Assembly (NCBI GenBank): GCA_031266695.1 | Contig: JAISAK010000328.1 | Span: 1 to 5,563, forward strand | DNA: 5,563 nt | Direction: 5' to 3' | Origin: Treponema sp. | GTDB lineage: Bacteria > Spirochaetota > Spirochaetia > Treponematales > Breznakiellaceae | In this document: in pieces, positions 4,789 through 5,563 of the stretch | Layout of the letters: the number at the start of each line of letters is the position of its first letter | Numbering within the stretch: the first letter of the stretch is position 1 | Position numbers and translations under genes: made by a program | The notes under the pieces: generated by a model | Seen by the model: only the letters and a program-made list of their open reading frames with translations | Told to the model about the DNA's origin: nothing | The model's database searches: none

Positions 4789-5563
4789 ACAAAAACAACA
4801 AGACCACGGGCGGCAAGAGTCCCGCCCCGGACGCCGCCGCAAGCCCGCGGCGGGATTCCAGCATCAAAATCGGCGGCAGGGCTTTCCTTCTTTCGGCGGC
4901 AATCATTCTTGCCCTGATGGTTTTCTCGGGCCTCCTTACCAGGGTTCTTCCCGCGGGCGTCTACGATCGGGCCGTTTCGGAAAATCGTACCCTTGTGGTA
5001 AACGGCAGTTACCGCGAAATACCCCGGCCGCAGTATCCGGTTTGGCGCTGGTTTGCCGCGCCGGTGGAAATTCTTATAACAGGCCCCGACAACATCACTC
5101 CCATTGTACTCATCATCTTTATCACCGCGGTAGGCGGTTCCATCGCGGTTCTGGAATTTGCGGGCCTTATGGAGGCTCTGATCAATTTCCTCGTTATACG
5201 CTTTGCCAAAAGAAAACACCTTCTCATTTCCATCCTTGTTTTTTTCTTTATGTTCGTCTCAAGCTTTGTGGGAATCTACGAAGGGATGGTTCCCATGATT
5301 ATCTTTATCATACCCATCGCTATCTCCCTTGGCTGGGATTCCCTTACCGGCCTTGGGATGAGCCTTTTGCCGCTGGCCTTCGGTTTTGCCTCGGCGGTGA
5401 CCAACCCCTTTACCATCGCGGTAGCCCAAAAAATAGCCGACCTTCCTCTTTTTTCCGGCGCTCCCCTGCGGCTTGTCTTTTTTCTGGTCATCTTTTTCCT
5501 GGTCAATTTTTTTGTTATACGCCACGCAAAAAAGGTTGAGGCAAAACCGGAAAGCTCCATCTG
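4785..5563 (+). CDS. YfcC-family membrane carrier, 3'-truncated by window edge
   Basis: The frame runs from the ATG at 4785 to the window edge without a stop: 259 full codons of a family usually near 450-510 residues. A polar N-terminus (1-30) precedes hydrophobic segments at about 33-53, 105-125, 146-163, 168-184, 190-210 and 228-246. Family signatures are LTRVLPAGVYDR (51-62), where the YfcC/DcuC-like group has a T-x-x-x-PAG motif, VGIYEGMVPM (162-171), LGWDS (182-186), and AVTNPFTIAVAQ with PLFSG (204-225), a close fit to the conserved NPF..AQ...LPLFSG region. Members are ion-coupled inner-membrane carriers annotated for C4-dicarboxylates, arginine/ornithine, peptides or short organic acids; the substrate here is unknown. 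The ATGA overlap with the upstream M20 gene implies co-transcription and translational coupling. That suggests the carrier brings in the peptidase substrate, as AbgT does for AbgAB; this is inference. Confidence 0.88.
   Translation, partial: MNKNNKTTGGKSPAPDAAASPRRDSSIKIGGRAFLLSAAIILALMVFSGLLTRVLPAGVYDRAVSENRTLVVNGSYREIPRPQYPVWRWFAAPVEILITGPDNITPIVLIIFITAVGGSIAVLEFAGLMEALINFLVIRFAKRKHLLISILVFFFMFVSSFVGIYEGMVPMIIFIIPIAISLGWDSLTGLGMSLLPLAFGFASAVTNPFTIAVAQKIADLPLFSGAPLRLVFFLVIFFLVNFFVIRHAKKVEAKPESSI

Overview
The window reads as part of a spirochaete chromosome, most likely a host-associated Treponema relative. This is inferred from gene content and not proven: the first gene has the cytidylyltransferase-aminotransferase fusion architecture I associate with Treponema denticola (PntC-AEPT). 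Its neighbours are ordinary bacterial envelope and nutrient-uptake genes. Base composition is moderately GC-rich overall, but gene 1 has clearly AT-richer stretches than the genes that follow.

Layout. (1) 2-1231 (+): the 3' part of a gene entering from the left. It encodes the tail of a LicC-type nucleotidyltransferase domain followed by a complete fold-type I PLP aminotransferase. (2) 1305-2201 (+): a winged-helix DNA-binding domain fused to a complete LicC-type nucleotidyltransferase, preceded by its own -10 element and ribosome binding site. (3) 2237-3046 (-): uppP/bacA, undecaprenyl-diphosphatase, convergent with gene 2. (4) 3047-3390: a gene-poor interval between divergent genes. It holds a minus-strand intrinsic terminator in the uppP leader and a roughly 253-bp imperfect inverted repeat (3113-3365) that no gene explains. 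(5) 3391-4788 (+): a cytoplasmic M20-family zinc peptidase/amidohydrolase of the carboxypeptidase S/PM20D1 type. (6) 4785-5563 (+): the first about 259 codons of a YfcC-family membrane carrier, overlapping the peptidase gene by ATGA and running off the right edge.

How the genes may work together. Genes 1 and 2 both point to CMP-activation of small polar head groups (2-aminoethylphosphonate and/or phosphocholine) for decorating lipids or surface glycans. The left edge may be the end of a phosphonate biosynthesis cluster. UppP recycles the undecaprenyl carrier used for envelope polymers. The M20 enzyme and YfcC carrier look like a two-gene operon for importing and hydrolysing an amino-acid conjugate or dipeptide. 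The most unusual object is the long inverted repeat at 3113-3365: an outer stem of about 90 nt per side, an unpaired inner part, and a perfect 7-bp terminal hairpin. It sits exactly between two divergent genes and may supply promoter elements to both.
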